DNA from: Spirochaetia bacterium
GTDB lineage: Bacteria; Spirochaetota; Leptospiria; Turneriellales; JAOUOS01
NCBI GenBank assembly: GCA_029880265.1
Contig: JAOUOT010000001.1
Coordinates: 83,485-147,484 of the forward strand
DNA length: 64,000 nt
Direction: 5' to 3'
Of the stretch, positions 39,586 through 48,404 are shown in pieces. Position 1 is the stretch's first letter. Each line of letters starts with the position of its first letter. The position numbers were made by a program, and so were the translations under genes. The notes beneath the pieces are model-generated. The model searched no databases. It was not told where the DNA came from and saw nothing but the letters and a program-made list of their open reading frames with translations.

Positions 39586-39866
39586 TGCAAAATGGGTGAA
39601 ACTAAGTCCCATATAGATTTGAATAATTCTATTAACTCGAAATTCAAGAGGCTCTAATTTTATAAAGCGGCTCTTAAATAGTCTAAATAAAGTCAACTCT
39701 ATTACCTGCTAGACCATTAACACGATTATATTAGATACGGCGCAAATGATTTCGGTTCATCTGTGTTTCGGTTAAACCTATCAAATTTATTGCGATTGGC
39801 TCGCATATTGTTGAACTTCGACTGTATTTTGTAAGATCGATTTTTAAAGAAAAAGGAAAAATAAAT

Positions 39867-41051
39867 ATGAACATACTTCAAATAGCTACGCTGAACAGGC
39901 CAATTAAGCAAGACATTGGTTATGGGCCCATTGAAACAGTTATTTATAATATAGATAAAGGGCTGCATGATCTAGGGCACCATTCTATTGTTGCCTGCTC
40001 CGGCGATTCTTCTATTACCGGCGATCACGTTACAACCATAGATAAAAGCTTCAGTGAATACTGGAGTAAAAATACGCGCGAGCAGCGCAAAAACATGAAA
40101 TATCACCTGTCGGCATCGCTTGATCGCATAAAAAAGGGCGACATTGATATCATTCATGTGCACGACGCTGTCATGATGGAATATATTTATAAAGGAATTA
40201 CTAAAAGCTCCGTTCCGATAGTGATGACTCTTCATGTGCCAGCGCAAGAGAAGGGGCAATTTAACAAGTGGAACGAGTCTTTGCATTCTACATCTGCCGC
40301 TTATTTTGTTCCTATCAGCGAATACCAGAATAAACAACATCATAGCCTGGTTAACGGTCAAAAGGTAATACACCATGGCATTGACCTTGAGGACTATCCG
40401 TTTAATAAGAACATCGAAAAAGAAAATTATTTGTTTTCTATTGGCAGAATTACCCCAGACAAAGGGCAAGATAAAGCCATAGAGGTTGCAAAAAAAACCG
40501 GTTCTCGTCTTATCATCGCCGGCAATATACAAAACAAAGAAGCAGACAGAGCATTTTTCGCGAAAATAAGAAAATCCATTGATCTGGTAGTTGAATCTCA
40601 AGGCTCTATTAATGAAAGCGATCAAAACGATTATTATGAACGCGTCATGAAACCCATTCTTGAGAGCGACGCACAGATTATCTTTATTGGCGAAGTAAAC
40701 GCCTCGCAGAAAAAACTTTGGTACCATTTTGCGCGGGCGACTCTTTTTCCTATTCAATGGGGCGAACCATTTGGTCTTGTTTTGATAGAATCGATGGCTT
40801 GCGGCGCCCCGGTTGTGGCCCTTAATAAAGGGTCTGTGCCTGAAATTGTCATGCATGGCAAAACCGGATTCGTAGTCGACACTATAGAAGAGATGGCGAA
40901 AGCCGTAATGGAGATTGACAAAATTAATTCGAATGATTGTCGAAATCATATTAAAGACAATTTTTCTATAGCGAGTATGTCCCGAAAATATGCAGAGCTT
41001 TATAAATGGATTATTAACGAGAGAACCTTATGCCAAAAGATATCCCTGTAA
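39867..41051 (+). CDS. Glycosyltransferase family 4
   Basis: YGPIETVIYNIDKGLHDLGHH, SIGRITPDKGQDKAIEVAKKT, FPIQWGEPFGLVLIESMACGAPVVALNKGSVPEIV. Confidence 0.92.
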   Translation: MNILQIATLNRPIKQDIGYGPIETVIYNIDKGLHDLGHHSIVACSGDSSITGDHVTTIDKSFSEYWSKNTREQRKNMKYHLSASLDRIKKGDIDIIHVHDAVMMEYIYKGITKSSVPIVMTLHVPAQEKGQFNKWNESLHSTSAAYFVPISEYQNKQHHSLVNGQKVIHHGIDLEDYPFNKNIEKENYLFSIGRITPDKGQDKAIEVAKKTGSRLIIAGNIQNKEADRAFFAKIRKSIDLVVESQGSINESDQNDYYERVMKPILESDAQIIFIGEVNASQKKLWYHFARATLFPIQWGEPFGLVLIESMACGAPVVALNKGSVPEIVMHGKTGFVVDTIEEMAKAVMEIDKINSNDCRNHIKDNFSIASMSRKYAELYKWIINERTLCQKISL

Positions 41052-42991
41052 GTAACGGCTCTTTTCTGCTGAACTTTGATTCAGATTATCAGATTCGCGA
41101 TATTTATTTTCCTTTTATCGGGCAGGAAAACCACGCCAGCGGTCATCCCTTTCGTTTTGGCGTTTGGGTAGACGGCCATTATTCCTGGATGGGCCCAGAG
41201 TGGGAAAAAAATATCAGATATCATAACGACAGTCTTGTTACAAACGTTTTTCTAAGAAACGCATCTTTAGGCATTGAACTTAGATGTTCTGATGTGGTAG
41301 ATATAGATATAAACGTCTATGTTAAGAAAATTGAAGTCGCCAACCTTGAAGACAAACCCCGTCAGGTCAGGCTATTTTTTAGTCACGATTTTAACCTTTA
41401 CGGTAACGACATTGGCGGCACCGCCTATTTTGATCCGCGAAGCGCCTCTATAATTCACTATAAAGTACATCGCTATTTTTTAATTAGCTGCTGGGCGCAG
41501 CACAAGTGGGGCATGCAGCACTATACCTGCGGCAGAAAAAATTCGCCCACAGATCTTGCAACCGCTGAAGAGGCCGAAACCGGCGAACTAAGCGGCGAGC
41601 CGACTGCATGGGGTTCGCCTCATTCTACCGTCGGAATCTGGCTAAATCTGGACGCAAAAGGCAAAGAAATAACATATTACTGGATAGCGGCAGGTATGAA
41701 CTATGACGAAGTGGCAAAGCTGAACCTTGAGGTTCACAAAAAAACGCCTGAAGAGCTGCTCAATCGTTCGTCGAAGTATTGGGAAGCATGGGTGCGAAAA
41801 AGTTTAATTGATTTAAACGATCTGCCTGAATCAATCACTGATATTTTTAACCGAAGCCTGCTTGTGCTTAGAACACAAATTGACAACACCGGGGCCATTA
41901 TAGCGGCCACCGATTCAGATATAATCCGTTTCGGAAAAGACACCTACTCTTATTCCTGGGGACGCGACGGGGCTTTTGTCGCGGCGGCGCTGTCAAAATC
42001 TGGTCACTACCATATATGCATAAAGTATTTTGACTATTGCGCCCGCATTTTATCAGAAGAAGGATATTTATTCCAGCATTATAATCCTGACGGATCGCTT
42101 GCGAGCAATTGGCATTCATGGCTGGTAGACGGAAAAGAGGTTCTTCCCATTCAGGAAGATTCTACGGCCCTGACTCTATGGTCCCTATGGATACATTATC
42201 AGGGTTTGCGGGATATTGAATTTATTCGGCCCCTTTATGAGACGCTTATTAAAAAAGCGGCCGATTTTTTAGTAAGCTACAGAGATACTGAAACATTGCT
42301 GCCTTTACCTTCGTATGATCTATGGGAAGAGCGTTACGCGACGCATACATATACTGCTGCAACCGTCATAGCCGGGCTTAGAGCCGCGGCCAACTTTGCG
42401 CGAATTTTTAAGGATATTGAACTATCTGAAAATTATGATAATGTCGCAAATGAAATGACCGAAGCGATTAAAAAATACCTGTACCATGACGGTCTTAAGC
42501 GTTATGCCCGTTCAGGCTCTCGAATAGAGGGAGGATACAAACTCGATGAAGTCATTGATATTAGCCTTTTAAGTTTGACCACAATGGGAGTTTTAAGCCC
42601 CAAAGACGAGCGAATGAAAGAAACAGCCAAAGCAATAAAAGAAAAGCTGTGGCTTAAAACGCCTATTGAAGGCTGCGCCAGATACGAGGGCGACGTATAC
42701 CAGCGAAGCGAAGATTGCCCCAAAGACATTCCGGGGAACCCATGGTTTATTTCAACGCTATGGCTGGCAGATTATATTATCGAGAAATCAGAAAATCATG
42801 AACAACTTAAAGAAGCCCTGCCTTATATTGAATGGTGCGGGAAAAATGCTTTTGCCTCAGGGGTATTAGCCGAGCAGGTGCATCCCGTTAACGGTTCTGC
42901 TCTTTGCGTTTCGCCTCTTACATGGAGCCACTCTGCTTTTGTCTGGACGGTCTTGCTTTATACAGAGAAACGAAAAAAATTAAATTCATAG
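41030..42991 (+). CDS. Glycoside hydrolase family 15-like (glucoamylase/trehalase-like)
   Basis: (alpha/alpha)6 region DTYSYSWGRDGAFVAAALSKSGH, PIQEDSTALTLWSLWIHYQ, DLWEERYATHTYTAATVIAGL; 22-bp overlap with GT4. Confidence 0.88.
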   Translation: MPKDIPVSNGSFLLNFDSDYQIRDIYFPFIGQENHASGHPFRFGVWVDGHYSWMGPEWEKNIRYHNDSLVTNVFLRNASLGIELRCSDVVDIDINVYVKKIEVANLEDKPRQVRLFFSHDFNLYGNDIGGTAYFDPRSASIIHYKVHRYFLISCWAQHKWGMQHYTCGRKNSPTDLATAEEAETGELSGEPTAWGSPHSTVGIWLNLDAKGKEITYYWIAAGMNYDEVAKLNLEVHKKTPEELLNRSSKYWEAWVRKSLIDLNDLPESITDIFNRSLLVLRTQIDNTGAIIAATDSDIIRFGKDTYSYSWGRDGAFVAAALSKSGHYHICIKYFDYCARILSEEGYLFQHYNPDGSLASNWHSWLVDGKEVLPIQEDSTALTLWSLWIHYQGLRDIEFIRPLYETLIKKAADFLVSYRDTETLLPLPSYDLWEERYATHTYTAATVIAGLRAAANFARIFKDIELSENYDNVANEMTEAIKKYLYHDGLKRYARSGSRIEGGYKLDEVIDISLLSLTTMGVLSPKDERMKETAKAIKEKLWLKTPIEGCARYEGDVYQRSEDCPKDIPGNPWFISTLWLADYIIEKSENHEQLKEALPYIEWCGKNAFASGVLAEQVHPVNGSALCVSPLTWSHSAFVWTVLLYTEKRKKLNS

Positions 42992-43026
42992 TATTAATAA
43001 TTTTCTATACCGGCCAACGCCTTAGT

Positions 43027-45078
43027 TTACGCTCCTAAGCCAGAGCCGACCGTTTTATCAATTCGGCTGATTTTATCTAAATATAATTCGATAGCCTTGT
43101 CGTTTATTTTTGATTCAGATTTTATTTTATTGAATACCGCGGCCGCCTCGTCAAATTTTCTTGAGTAATATAAATTAATAGCGGTTTCAAACACTTCTTT
43201 GTTTGCAAGTTTTTCTTGCTTTATATCGTCGCGCTCTGAAGTAAACACGTCATAAATAGCAAGAGGAAGAGTTCTCCCTTTAACTCTTACGTTACCCAAT
43301 AATCTTATATGAGACTCGTCTTCATGGCAGGCTGCAATAATATCATCGCTAACGATAATATGACAGCCAAACTTTTTTGTAAGACTTTCAAGGCGCGAGG
43401 CAATGTTTACCGAATCAGAAATTACCGTGCCTTCAAGCCTTTCTTTTTCGCCTATTGTTCCTAAGATTAAAGAGCCGGTATGAATTCCTATGCCGATATC
43501 AATGGGGTTGTATCCCTGCCTTTCTCTTATTTTATTATATCGTCTTAACATCACAAAAATTTCTTCAGCCGCGGTTAATGCCTGCGCGGGACTTTCAGGA
43601 AACAGGGCCATTACGGCATCGCCGATATATTTATCGATAAAGCCATTATTTTTTCTAATAATAGGGCTAATTCTTTTCAGGTAGGAATTTAAAAAATTAA
43701 AGTTTTCTTCAGGCGTCATCGATTCAGATAAAGTCGCAAATGAGCGAATATCTACAAACATAACGGTCATATATTTTTCAACCTGATCGCCTAATTCAAC
43801 GTCAATAATGCTTTTTTTATTTAAAAACTGTAAAAACTGCATGGGAACAAATCTGCTGTATGCCTTATTTGTTCTTGTTATCTGCTCTTCTCTTTCTTTT
43901 CTTTCAAAATTTATTTTATCGCCCAAACCTAATGAAAGCAAGATTACCTGAGCAGTCGCCCCTAAAGGAATCGCGTTGTTTGTAATAAAATTTGCGGGTA
44001 AAGTACCCAAAGATTTTAGCGCATATAGCACAATTCCCGTTAATAGCCCCCCCCATGCCAGCAAATAAAAGCGAGACGGATGATATTTTAATTTGTAAGA
44101 TCGAAAACCTAAGAATAATAATAACGGAGAGGTTAATATTGCCATTACAATAGCCAATATAATGCTAACTCGATAGGGCATCATGAAAGATATAAACGCG
44201 AAGAGAAAAAAGACGCCAATAATATAATTTGTAATTTTATGCCATTTTGGCATAAAATAAGAAACTACAAGATAAGAACGTGTAAACAAAATTGCCGTCG
44301 CCAATGGAGTCAGAATTAAAAAAGGAATAGAAAGGTCGTTCCATTTAGGACTTTCTGGCCATAAATATTGCATACCCATGCCCGATAGCCCGGCTTCAAA
44401 TAAAATGAAACTGCTTATAAAAAATACATAAAAAAGGTAGCTTCTATCTTTCACCGAAAAGAAAAGAATTAAATTATATAAAATCATGATAATCAAGAAC
44501 CCGTAGTATAAACCATTTATGAACATATCAGTCGTTTTAGTTTCCATAAAACCGACTGTTGACCAAAGCGTTACGGGAAGTTGAACTGAGCTTGTTGTTG
44601 TAACCTTTATGTAGTATTCGGCTATTTGACCCGGCAGAGACGAAAACTCAAAAACATAATATCTGTATTTAATATCTCTTTCTGAAAACGCTTTTCTATC
44701 GCCTGAAACCTTTTTTATGTAACTGCCGTTTTTATCTGGAAAATAAAACTCTATATTATCTGTCGGAGGATAAGCATATTCTAAAAATAAAGAGACAGGC
44801 TCTGTAGTTTCTTTTTGAAAATCAATTTTAAATCTTGCCCAGTATGAAGATTTTGAATAGCCAAAATTAGGCGTATCTCTTCCGTCGATTTGCCAAGAGA
44901 AATTGTCTTTGCTTTTTATGATCTCTTCAATTGATAAATTATTTTTATCTTCATAAAATTCAAAATAGGGCCCTAGTTTATATGATTCAGTTTGTTTATC
45001 ATAATTTAAAGGAACTGCAAAGATTGCTTTTACCGATACAAAAACGATTATACAAATAATTTTTCTCAGATAATACAT
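43027..45078 (-). CDS. Class III adenylate cyclase with 7TMR-DISM-type N-terminal sensor
   Basis: Extracellular DISMED2-like domain, seven TM helices, VMFVDIRSFATLSESMTPEE, GFIDKYIGDAVMALF, GTVISDSVNIASRLESLTKKF. Confidence 0.92.
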   Translation of the reverse strand: MYYLRKIICIIVFVSVKAIFAVPLNYDKQTESYKLGPYFEFYEDKNNLSIEEIIKSKDNFSWQIDGRDTPNFGYSKSSYWARFKIDFQKETTEPVSLFLEYAYPPTDNIEFYFPDKNGSYIKKVSGDRKAFSERDIKYRYYVFEFSSLPGQIAEYYIKVTTTSSVQLPVTLWSTVGFMETKTTDMFINGLYYGFLIIMILYNLILFFSVKDRSYLFYVFFISSFILFEAGLSGMGMQYLWPESPKWNDLSIPFLILTPLATAILFTRSYLVVSYFMPKWHKITNYIIGVFFLFAFISFMMPYRVSIILAIVMAILTSPLLLFLGFRSYKLKYHPSRFYLLAWGGLLTGIVLYALKSLGTLPANFITNNAIPLGATAQVILLSLGLGDKINFERKEREEQITRTNKAYSRFVPMQFLQFLNKKSIIDVELGDQVEKYMTVMFVDIRSFATLSESMTPEENFNFLNSYLKRISPIIRKNNGFIDKYIGDAVMALFPESPAQALTAAEEIFVMLRRYNKIRERQGYNPIDIGIGIHTGSLILGTIGEKERLEGTVISDSVNIASRLESLTKKFGCHIIVSDDIIAACHEDESHIRLLGNVRVKGRTLPLAIYDVFTSERDDIKQEKLANKEVFETAINLYYSRKFDEAAAVFNKIKSESKINDKAIELYLDKISRIDKTVGSGLGA

Positions 45079-45217
45079 TTTATTATTAACTTAATCTTCT
45101 ATACCCGCATTCATTTTATTAGATATCGCGTCAATATTTGGATTTAATATCGATTTTTTTAATTTACATTATATTAACCGCATAATTTTGTATCTTATTA
45201 TTTTATAGGGGTATATT

Positions 45218-45982
45218 ATGTTAAAATTTTACAAGCTGTTCGTTTTCTTAATTTTTATCACGACAAGCGTCGTGGCTGATGAAATATTCATTAAAGAAAA
45301 TGGCAAAGAGAAAATCATCAAAGGCAAGGTCATAAAAGTAACAAACGACAATATTGAATATGACCCTGAGGGCGATATACCGTTTAATATGGTTGAGCGC
45401 ATTAAAGTCGTCAAAATTGTATATCATACTCAAGAAACCGTATATTTTAATAAAGATAAAGATGTCTCAAGCGCTATAAATGCCTCAGATAAATGGCTTG
45501 CCATTGAATTTGAATCGGGGTATAACGGTTTTACGGGTCTATTTGGTTTAAGAACAGATTTTCATTTATTTGGTCCGATTTCGTTAAATTTAGGTATGGG
45601 GGCCGGTCTGTGGGGCGCAAGACTATCAACTGCCTTAAGATATTATTTTAATTACCCTTTTAATAGCGCTATTTGCATAGGCGCCTCTTACAACTCGGGC
45701 GCAAAAGACGGTATTGAAGATTATGAAACAGCATCGGGAACGGTTGAAAAAGTAACGATGGATTTAACCCCGGTAACCGTAATAAATTTTAGTTACTTGT
45801 ATAATTTTAAGATATCGCGCAGCGTAAGATTTCAACTTGAAATTGGGTATGGTCATCCCTTGAAAAAGGGCGATTATACAATTAAAAACGAGATGGTTTT
45901 ATCTGACAAAGCAAAAGAGCAATTAAAAAAAAGACAACCTGGCGGCGGCATGTTAAGCCTGGCCTTCGCATTTTTGATTTAA
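45218..45982 (+). CDS. Exported protein, possible outer-membrane beta-barrel
   Basis: Signal peptide MLKFYKLFVFLIFITTSVVADE; alternating aromatic/hydrophobic strands; C-terminal LSLAFAFLI. Confidence 0.6.
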   Translation: MLKFYKLFVFLIFITTSVVADEIFIKENGKEKIIKGKVIKVTNDNIEYDPEGDIPFNMVERIKVVKIVYHTQETVYFNKDKDVSSAINASDKWLAIEFESGYNGFTGLFGLRTDFHLFGPISLNLGMGAGLWGARLSTALRYYFNYPFNSAICIGASYNSGAKDGIEDYETASGTVEKVTMDLTPVTVINFSYLYNFKISRSVRFQLEIGYGHPLKKGDYTIKNEMVLSDKAKEQLKKRQPGGGMLSLAFAFLI

Positions 45983-46016
45983 TAGTTCGTTTTATTTAAA
46001 AAAAGACGGTTGGTTT

Positions 46017-47072
46017 TTATAAATCAGATTTATCAAATAAATTTCTTAAATCTTTTATTTTATCAATCTCGTTTTGGTTGGCAATCAGCAAAAGACCGTC
46101 TTTTTCTACGATAATTAAATCGCTTACGCCTAATAAGGCAATCTTTTTAATATTCTGACTTGTATATAAAATATTTTTTGATGAATCAATTGATTTATAA
46201 TTAGGTTTCGGATAGCAAACTGTTTCGAATTTGTCGGCTTTATTTACTCTAAAAAAAGAAATATAGCTTCCTACGTCGTCCCAGCTGAAATCGGCGGCCG
46301 CGACGGCAAGATTTTTTGATTTTTCAAGAACCGCGTGATCGACAGAGATATTCGGCATCATGGGAAAATACTGATTCAATTCTTTTGAGCTTTTGGCGCA
46401 TTTTTCGGCGCAATCGGCAATTTTCATATCGGCCTTTTTTAACTCTTCCCAAAAGACGTCAACATTGAAGATAAACATGCCGCTGTTCCATAAAAACTTT
46501 TTTGATTTAATATATTTTTTAGCGGTTTTTAAATCGGGCTTTTCTTTAAAACCGTCAATTTCGAAAAACCGGTTTTCAAGCAGGGTTCTTCCTGTTTCAA
46601 TATAACCGTAATTTGTTTCTTCGCGCGTCGGTTTAATTCCCAGTAGATAAATTTTTTTATCGTCTCGGTTAATGATTTGCTTGATAACCGAGGCCCATTT
46701 ATCGGCTGGTTCAATGAAATGGTCGGCCGATAAAACTACAATCGACGCGTTTTCTTTGCTTTGCTTTTTTAAAAGCGCGCAAAAATAAGCGATGATAGGT
46801 GCCGTGTTTTTCCCTTCGGGTTCTACAATAAAATTTGAGTTTTTTAGCCATGAAATTTGTTTTTGTATGGCTTTTTTCAGTTTTGCCGATGTTCCTATAA
46901 ACAACCTTTCTTTCGAGGTCAGTTTTAATGAACGGCTTACGGTTTCTTCAATTAAAGATTTTTTACCGTATAAATTCAAAAGCTGTTTGGGAATGTTTTC
47001 TCGACTTAACGGCCAAAGCCTGGTGCCCGAGCCGCCGGCTAAAATTAATATATATGGATTTTTATTTTTCAT
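46017..47072 (-). CDS. manC: Mannose-1-phosphate guanylyltransferase
   Basis: ILAGGSGTRLWPLSRENIPKQLLNL, VVLSADHFI, FKEKPDLKTAKKYI, FLWNSGMFIF. Confidence 0.95.
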   Translation of the reverse strand: MKNKNPYILILAGGSGTRLWPLSRENIPKQLLNLYGKKSLIEETVSRSLKLTSKERLFIGTSAKLKKAIQKQISWLKNSNFIVEPEGKNTAPIIAYFCALLKKQSKENASIVVLSADHFIEPADKWASVIKQIINRDDKKIYLLGIKPTREETNYGYIETGRTLLENRFFEIDGFKEKPDLKTAKKYIKSKKFLWNSGMFIFNVDVFWEELKKADMKIADCAEKCAKSSKELNQYFPMMPNISVDHAVLEKSKNLAVAAADFSWDDVGSYISFFRVNKADKFETVCYPKPNYKSIDSSKNILYTSQNIKKIALLGVSDLIIVEKDGLLLIANQNEIDKIKDLRNLFDKSDL

Positions 47073-48013
47073 TGCTTGTTTAAAGGGGGCACCTTGCCTT
47101 CTGTATCTTCGGAAGATGCTTCATTAGAGCTTGAGACGCCAAGGCTTCTATTCACGTTTGATTTTTTTGACTCGCCGTCAATATAAACAACTTTCGTGTT
47201 TTTATTGATCTCTTCAAATTTTAAATAATCTAAAATGGCGGGGTTTTCTTTGATTAACTCTGAAATCTTTCGCGCCTTTTCAACGGCCGCTTCGTTTTCA
47301 AAACGAATTTTTTCGACCGCGCTTTCGTTAAAAATTTTATTGATAGATGCCTCGCGCCGCGCTTTAAACAGTTCGCCAATATTTTTTATTTGTTCGGCGT
47401 AAATATCTTCGTCAGGAACATATGTTTTTAAGACGTCTATTTTTATAAGGTTGATTTTTTCATGCGAGAAAATATTCTTAAAGTCGGCAGAAAAAGAATT
47501 TTCTTCTCTGTTAGCGGTAAGATAATCAAGAAATTTTACTCTCAAAACGGGTATATCGGTCTGCTCTTTATAAAATTCATAAAATTTGAAATCTAATAAG
47601 ATTTTGATTTTTTCTCTTATTCTTTCTGATAAAGACGCAATATCGCCTTCTAAATATTCTAAAAGCTGATAAGAACTTTCTTGATTTATGGTATATTTGA
47701 CGCGAAGAGATATCTGCAGATTAAACGCCTCTGAAAGCTTAAGATATCCCGAATATTTCAAACCTTTTGAATAGTCAACGGTAATAGCGGGAGGCGATAA
47801 ATCAACCAGATAGAGTTTCCATTTTTCGGGAATAAAGCCTGTCGATATCCAGTGATACCCTTCTTCTAACGGAGGCTTTTGCCAACCGTCAATTTTTTCG
47901 TATAGAATGCCGCTGTAACCGTAAGGTACTGTCAAAATGTTCAGGTATAAAGCCGCGCTAATTGCTGACACCGCCAGCAGTCTAATGGTAACTTTAACGA
48001 AACTCGATACCAT
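47069..48013 (-). CDS. SPFH/Band 7-like (prohibitin/HflK-C-like) membrane protein
   Basis: N-terminal TM, VPYGYSGILYEKIDGWQKPPLEEGYHWI, LQISLRVKYTIN; long helical region EASINKIFNESAVEKIRFENEAAVEKARKI. Confidence 0.65.
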   Translation of the reverse strand: MVSSFVKVTIRLLAVSAISAALYLNILTVPYGYSGILYEKIDGWQKPPLEEGYHWISTGFIPEKWKLYLVDLSPPAITVDYSKGLKYSGYLKLSEAFNLQISLRVKYTINQESSYQLLEYLEGDIASLSERIREKIKILLDFKFYEFYKEQTDIPVLRVKFLDYLTANREENSFSADFKNIFSHEKINLIKIDVLKTYVPDEDIYAEQIKNIGELFKARREASINKIFNESAVEKIRFENEAAVEKARKISELIKENPAILDYLKFEEINKNTKVVYIDGESKKSNVNRSLGVSSSNEASSEDTEGKVPPLNKQ

Positions 48014-48022
48014 TCAATAGGT

Positions 48023-48304
48023 TTATTTTTCTTCCGCTGGTTTTTCTTTAGATTCTGACCCTGCAGGATTATCTTCTATCTCGGGCAGATGAAACCTTAT
48101 GGGCTTCGACGGGCTGACCGTTGTTATTGCGTGTTTATAAACAAGGCTTTGTTTACCCTCGCTGCCAGATATTACAATGGTAAAATTATCAAAGCTTATG
48201 ACCTTGCCCTTTAAGGGAACGCCATTGCTAAGGTAAATGGTTATTTCTATTTTATCTTTTCGGGCGTGATTCAGCACAAAATCCTGGATGTTATTTTTTA
48301 TCAT
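48023..48304 (-). CDS. hfq: RNA chaperone Hfq (start at 48304 behind GGAGG preferred)
   Basis: [68 protein letters not shown], Sm1/Sm2. Confidence 0.93.
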   Translation of the reverse strand: MIKNNIQDFVLNHARKDKIEITIYLSNGVPLKGKVISFDNFTIVISGSEGKQSLVYKHAITTVSPSKPIRFHLPEIEDNPAGSESKEKPAEEK

Positions 48305-48404
48305 GTCGCCTCCGAGTGACATATGTCCTTTTTTATTTCTCATGTCAAGCTACAAAAATTGACAACGGCTCATAGGAGCGATTGTGATTTATGAATTTAT
48401 GGGC

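Noticed and set aside
39972-40949. 325-aa minus-strand ORF opposite the GT4 gene
   Set aside because: Fully antisense to a clear glycosyltransferase; translation lacks domain-like signals and looks like a codon-bias shadow ORF
46720-46740. GCCGATAA sigma28-like box inside manC
   Set aside because: Lies within coding sequence with no gene downstream in the right orientation and no matching -35; chance occurrence
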